A stretch of DNA of 6,477 nt, taken from the NCBI GenBank assembly GCA_016839955.1, contig JAEOTI010000354.1, positions 1-6,477 on the forward strand, in the 5' to 3' direction. This DNA comes from Candidatus Hodarchaeota archaeon. GTDB lineage: Archaea; Asgardarchaeota; Heimdallarchaeia; Hodarchaeales; YT1-057. Under the pieces are notes generated by a model. That model had not been told where the DNA came from. It made no database searches and saw only the letters and a program-made list of their open reading frames with translations. The position numbers were made by a program, and so were the translations under genes. Positions 4,324 through 6,477 of this stretch are shown here, piece by piece (the first letter of the stretch is position 1; every line of letters starts with the position of its first letter).

Positions 4324-4800
4324 ATGGGAATAAGAGATAAGTTTAAACAATTGAAAGAAGAGGTTGATGATATTAGACTTGAAAGAGCATTTATAAAGGC
4401 AGAGAAAGAAGCTGAACAATTTGATAAAATGAATGAAAAACTTAAAAAGTTAAAAGCTAAAAATGAAAGACTTATTGCTAAAGAATCAAGAGCATCAAGA
4501 AAAAAGGCATTAAAAAGGGAAATAAAAATATTAGAGAGTAGAGTTACTTTAAAAGGTAAGGCTGTTACAAAAGCAGAAAAGGGAGTTAAAACAGCAACAG
4601 TAGAACTAGGAAAAACAGTAAAAGGTATTAAGAAATCTAAGGATTATAAGGATTTTGTCAAGGAACTAAAGTCTGGATTTTCCATGAGTGAAAATAAAAC
4701 CAGAGGAAAAACAAAGAAGAAAAAAACAACGAAGAAGAAAAAAACAACAAAAAAGAAAAAGACAACAAAAAAGAAAAAAAAGAAAAGGAGTAAGAAATAA
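4324..4800 (+). CDS. Coiled-coil protein with Lys/Thr repeat tail
   Basis: A 158-residue, extremely basic protein. Residues 5-75 are almost uninterrupted charged helix (KFKQLKEEVDDIRLERAF, then KKLKAKNERL), probably a coiled coil. Residues 76-125 are basic with fewer heptads. Residues 129-158 are a low-complexity tail built from a six-residue KKKKTT unit repeated three times and ending KKKKKKRSKK. Such tails resemble those of histone H1-like and other DNA-compacting proteins, so a nucleoid, packaging or virion nucleoprotein role is plausible. No family is recognised. The start follows the previous stop directly, with GGGGGTGG as ribosome binding site, and the TAA overlaps the next ATG (TAATG). 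Confidence 0.8.
   Translation: MGIRDKFKQLKEEVDDIRLERAFIKAEKEAEQFDKMNEKLKKLKAKNERLIAKESRASRKKALKREIKILESRVTLKGKAVTKAEKGVKTATVELGKTVKGIKKSKDYKDFVKELKSGFSMSENKTRGKTKKKKTTKKKKTTKKKKTTKKKKKKRSKK
4714..4785 (+). repeat. 18-bp tandem repeat encoding KKKKTT
   Basis: Three full 18-base units (4714-4731, 4732-4749, 4750-4767) and a partial fourth, each four Lys codons then two Thr codons. The units differ only at third positions (AAG/AAA, ACA/ACG), so the peptide is kept while the DNA has drifted. The + strand here is nearly all A, with a few G and C. Confidence 0.85.
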
Positions 4801-5237
4801 TGCCACATAAATTTTATTCAGTCAAATTAAAGTCTGGTAAGGTAAGGAGAAGAATTCATGATTCAATTACAGGTAGGATTTTGAGGTGGGTTGATGCTGA
4901 TGATTTGGATGAACCAGAAGGAGAATTTAGAATTGTTGAGTGGGTCATGCATTGGGCGTATAGTGATGGTTCACCTTCTGGTAATAGACATTTTGAATTA
5001 AGATTACAGTTACCAGAAGGGTATGATGATTCTTATATGGAAGGGTTGGGTGAGGACATAATGGAGTCCTATGTTAGTGAGGAATTGGTATCAGAATCAA
5101 ACTTTAATTTTGATAAAAAAGGAATAGATTTTATAAGATATGATAACATAGAGGAAATTAATTATAAAATTGTGGATGTTGCAAGACCACAATATCAATA
5201 TCCAAAAAAGAAAAGGTGGGGTGAATGGAGAAGGTAG
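4800..5237 (+). CDS. Hypothetical 145-residue protein
   Basis: Not recognised. The ATG at 4800 overlaps the previous TAA, with AAGGAG about 10 bases upstream. It has a basic N terminus (YSVKLKSGKVRRRIH), an acidic segment (VDADDLDEPEGEF), then a probable beta region with aromatic residues (RIVEWVMHWAYSDG, then HFELRLQLPEG), an acidic helix (MEGLGEDIMESYVSEEL) and a very basic, aromatic C terminus (YPKKKRWGEWRR). There are no cysteines and no membrane segments. The charge-segregated layout suits a protein that contacts nucleic acid or a partner in the same operon, possibly structural. The last 13 bases overlap the next gene. Confidence 0.75.
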   Translation: MPHKFYSVKLKSGKVRRRIHDSITGRILRWVDADDLDEPEGEFRIVEWVMHWAYSDGSPSGNRHFELRLQLPEGYDDSYMEGLGEDIMESYVSEELVSESNFNFDKKGIDFIRYDNIEEINYKIVDVARPQYQYPKKKRWGEWRR

Positions 5238-5410
5238 ATGATTTTGCAGTAAGATTTCAATTAGTTGAAAGGAGTAAAAATAAAGTGGTTGATGAGTTTG
5301 ATATGGAGATACCAGAACATGTTTATGGTGTTGCAACAAATAAAAGTGAAACACCATTTCTTGTTGCTAATGAATTTTTCAATAGGATAAGAAAGAGCAT
5401 TAAAAAATAG
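5225..5410 (+). CDS. Hypothetical 61-residue protein
   Basis: Not recognised. The ATG at 5225 lies directly after AGGTGGGG, which is closer than usual for a ribosome binding site, and overlaps the end of the previous gene by 13 bases. The protein begins with a strand-like FAVRFQLVERS, has an acidic middle (DEFDMEIPEHV) and ends in a basic helix (NEFFNRIRKSIKK). It is too small for an enzyme. It is kept because of the operon coupling and the strong ribosome binding site of the gene that follows. Confidence 0.65.
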   Translation: MEKVDDFAVRFQLVERSKNKVVDEFDMEIPEHVYGVATNKSETPFLVANEFFNRIRKSIKK

Positions 5411-5420
5411 GGGGTGATTC

Positions 5421-5606
5421 ATGAAAATGACAACATTCAAAGGTCGAACCGTTCAAGAAATGAAGGAATATATGTTGTGTGTTCTTGATGTGGCAAACTC
5501 AGTAATTGAGGAAACACCACATATAAGAGTTAGTGGTGCAAGAGATACAAGAATATCAACATTTGCTGTTGCAAAAATGATAATTGAGGCTGATAAGATA
5601 AAATGA
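5421..5606 (+). CDS. Hypothetical 61-residue protein
   Basis: Not recognised. GGGGTGAT ends two bases before the ATG at 5421. An ATG at 5427 (residue 3) would have more usual spacing, so the start may be six bases later. The protein is largely helical: VQEMKEYMLCVLDVANSVIEE, then a basic turn (RVSGARDTR) and a second helix (STFAVAKMIIEADKIK). Its stop overlaps the exonuclease start (ATGA), so it is probably made together with that enzyme. No motif points to a function. Confidence 0.65.
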   Translation: MKMTTFKGRTVQEMKEYMLCVLDVANSVIEETPHIRVSGARDTRISTFAVAKMIIEADKIK

Positions 5607-6178
5607 AAACTATGTTATCAAATGCATATTTCGATTTGGAAACACTAAGTTTAAATCCATATGTGCCACATGCAAAAATTGTGTTGGCACAATTTAAATA
5701 TGAAGGGGAATCTTATTTAATAAATGAATGGAGTAAAGGAGAGACTAGTCTAATAAAAAAATTAAATAGTTTATTTGCTCAACTGCCACGATATACACCA
5801 ATAATAACTTATAATGGTGGATTTGATTTTAACTATTTACTTGGTAGAATGAATGTTTTGAATTTTTCTGATGAAGAAAAAATTATAATGCATGATAATT
5901 TTATAAGGGGGGTTAAACACTGTGATTTATTGCAGTTTGATGGTGGATATTTTGTACCATTATTTAAGATAGCTAGAAAATGTGGTTTTCCATTGCAATC
6001 TGAATATGATGGTAGTCATATAATGGAACTATACAAAAATAAACAATATGCTGAAATATGTGTGCATGGATTAGAAGATATAGAAGTATTGGAAAAATTA
6101 GTTATCAATACAAATATAGCTGATAGGTTTTTACAAACTGAAATATTAACTTGGACACAAAGGATGTGGAAAAGATAA
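5603..6178 (+). CDS. DnaQ/RNase H-fold 3'-5' exonuclease
   Basis: A 191-residue protein with the three motifs of DEDDh-type exonucleases: ExoI FDLET (Asp11, Glu13), ExoII YNGGFDFNYL (Asp75), and ExoIII HGLED with His155 and Asp159. These carboxylates bind two metal ions that hydrolyse nucleotides from a 3' end; the His acts as general base. KHCDLLQF (106-112) resembles the extra conserved segment seen in YprB-like and polymerase B-type exonuclease domains. It is a stand-alone domain, not fused to a polymerase. All four acidic residues and the His are present, so it should be active on DNA or RNA. It overlaps the previous gene (ATGA); an ATG at 5612 is a possible later start. A primase-like gene lies just downstream, which supports a replication or repair role. 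Confidence 0.88.
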   Translation: MKTMLSNAYFDLETLSLNPYVPHAKIVLAQFKYEGESYLINEWSKGETSLIKKLNSLFAQLPRYTPIITYNGGFDFNYLLGRMNVLNFSDEEKIIMHDNFIRGVKHCDLLQFDGGYFVPLFKIARKCGFPLQSEYDGSHIMELYKNKQYAEICVHGLEDIEVLEKLVINTNIADRFLQTEILTWTQRMWKR

Positions 6179-6351
6179 CAGAAAAAGCATTGGAATTAGC
6201 AACAGCACATTGGGAGTCTTATGTTAAGAAGATAGTTGAGGCACACGAACCAGATTCATCAGTTGTAGAAAAATGTGGTATTCATTATATTTTAACCTTT
6301 GTTCATGGATACAAACATGGTGTGGAAGATGCTGAAAATAAAGAGAAGTAA
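6151..6351 (+). CDS. Hypothetical 66-residue helical protein
   Basis: Not recognised. No ATG is available. The TTG at 6151 gives 66 residues and overlaps the exonuclease by 28 bases; a GTG at 6166 is an alternative (61 residues, 13-base overlap). Neither has a clear ribosome binding site, so translation probably depends on coupling. The protein is mostly helix (DVEKITEKALELATAHWESYVKK), followed by EKCGIHYILTFVHGYKHGVED, in which three His and one Cys might bind metal. Its end overlaps the primase-like gene by 23 bases. Its place between exonuclease and primase suggests a replication accessory protein, by position only. Confidence 0.65.
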   Translation: MDTKDVEKITEKALELATAHWESYVKKIVEAHEPDSSVVEKCGIHYILTFVHGYKHGVEDAENKEK

Positions 6352-6477
6352 TAGAATATCAATTGATATTGATTCAAATAATCAACTTCATTTACTGAAA
6401 TCATATTTTAATATGAAGAGATTAACAGATGTTGTATTTGTTTGGAAAACTAATAAGGGTTATCACATACAAGGATA
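6329..6477 (+). CDS. Probable AEP-type primase, N-terminal part (runs off window)
   Basis: An open frame from the ATG at 6329, preceded by GGTGTGG, that is still open at the last base; 49 residues are visible. Two features match archaeo-eukaryotic primase (AEP) motifs: a hydrophobic-DxD element ISIDID (Asp13, Asp15) and, 32 residues after Asp15, a strand plus TNKGYHI (His47), like the SxxGxH motif II. Order and spacing fit the primase-polymerase branch, which makes primers on single-stranded DNA, with the acidic residues binding metal and the His contacting the incoming nucleotide. The third motif (a further acidic residue) lies outside the window. The call rests on two short motifs, so another DxD protein is possible. 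Confidence 0.6.
   Translation, partial: MLKIKRSNRISIDIDSNNQLHLLKSYFNMKRLTDVVFVWKTNKGYHIQG

Noticed and set aside
5097..5357. Minus-strand open frame of 86 codons
   Set aside because: Spans the junction of two coupled + strand genes; hydrophobic/Phe/His-rich composition is that of an antisense shadow.

Overview
The window is an AT-rich, gene-dense stretch with every recognisable gene on the + strand. It looks like a virus, provirus or plasmid rather than a chromosome core. Most genes are short and unrecognised, they overlap by 1 to about 30 bases, and the recognisable ones are typical of mobile elements: two MazG-like nucleotide pyrophosphohydrolases, a small DnaQ/RNase H-fold 3'-5' exonuclease and the start of a probable primase. 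An archaeal host is favoured. A TTTATATA box lies the right distance upstream of a predicted structured RNA, T-tracts without a preceding hairpin directly follow two gene blocks, and ATA/AGA codons and TTG starts are frequent. Ribosome binding sites of the GGTGAT type fit archaea, for example methanogens, but also Firmicutes, so a phage of an AT-rich Gram-positive host is not excluded.

Layout. Positions 1-422 are non-coding and carry six copies of an imperfect palindrome (ATGGACA-N7-TGTCCAT), a 16-bp AT palindrome and other inverted repeats, ending in a TATA-like box before the first gene. It reads as an operator array or a replication origin. Positions 423-2621 hold a nine-gene overlapping operon: a two-helix membrane protein, a zinc-ribbon protein, a divergent MazG-like protein, several unrecognised small proteins and a clear MazG-like protein. 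A nine-T tract ends it. Positions 2828-3476 hold a two-gene unit (a four-cysteine small protein and an unrecognised 154-residue protein), again followed by T-tracts.

Positions 3545-3699 can fold into a closed multi-arm RNA placed about 23 bases downstream of a TATA box. It is either a stand-alone non-coding RNA or a structured leader for the next operon. Positions 3742-6477 form a third operon: three unrecognised proteins (one a coiled-coil protein with a Lys/Thr repeat tail), two 61-residue proteins, the exonuclease, a 66-residue protein and a 3'-truncated probable archaeo-eukaryotic primase (AEP) domain.

How it may work together (inference): the left operon conditions the nucleotide pool through the MazG-like enzymes, the right operon runs into DNA replication (exonuclease, primase), and the palindrome array and structured RNA are the control or replication elements between modules.
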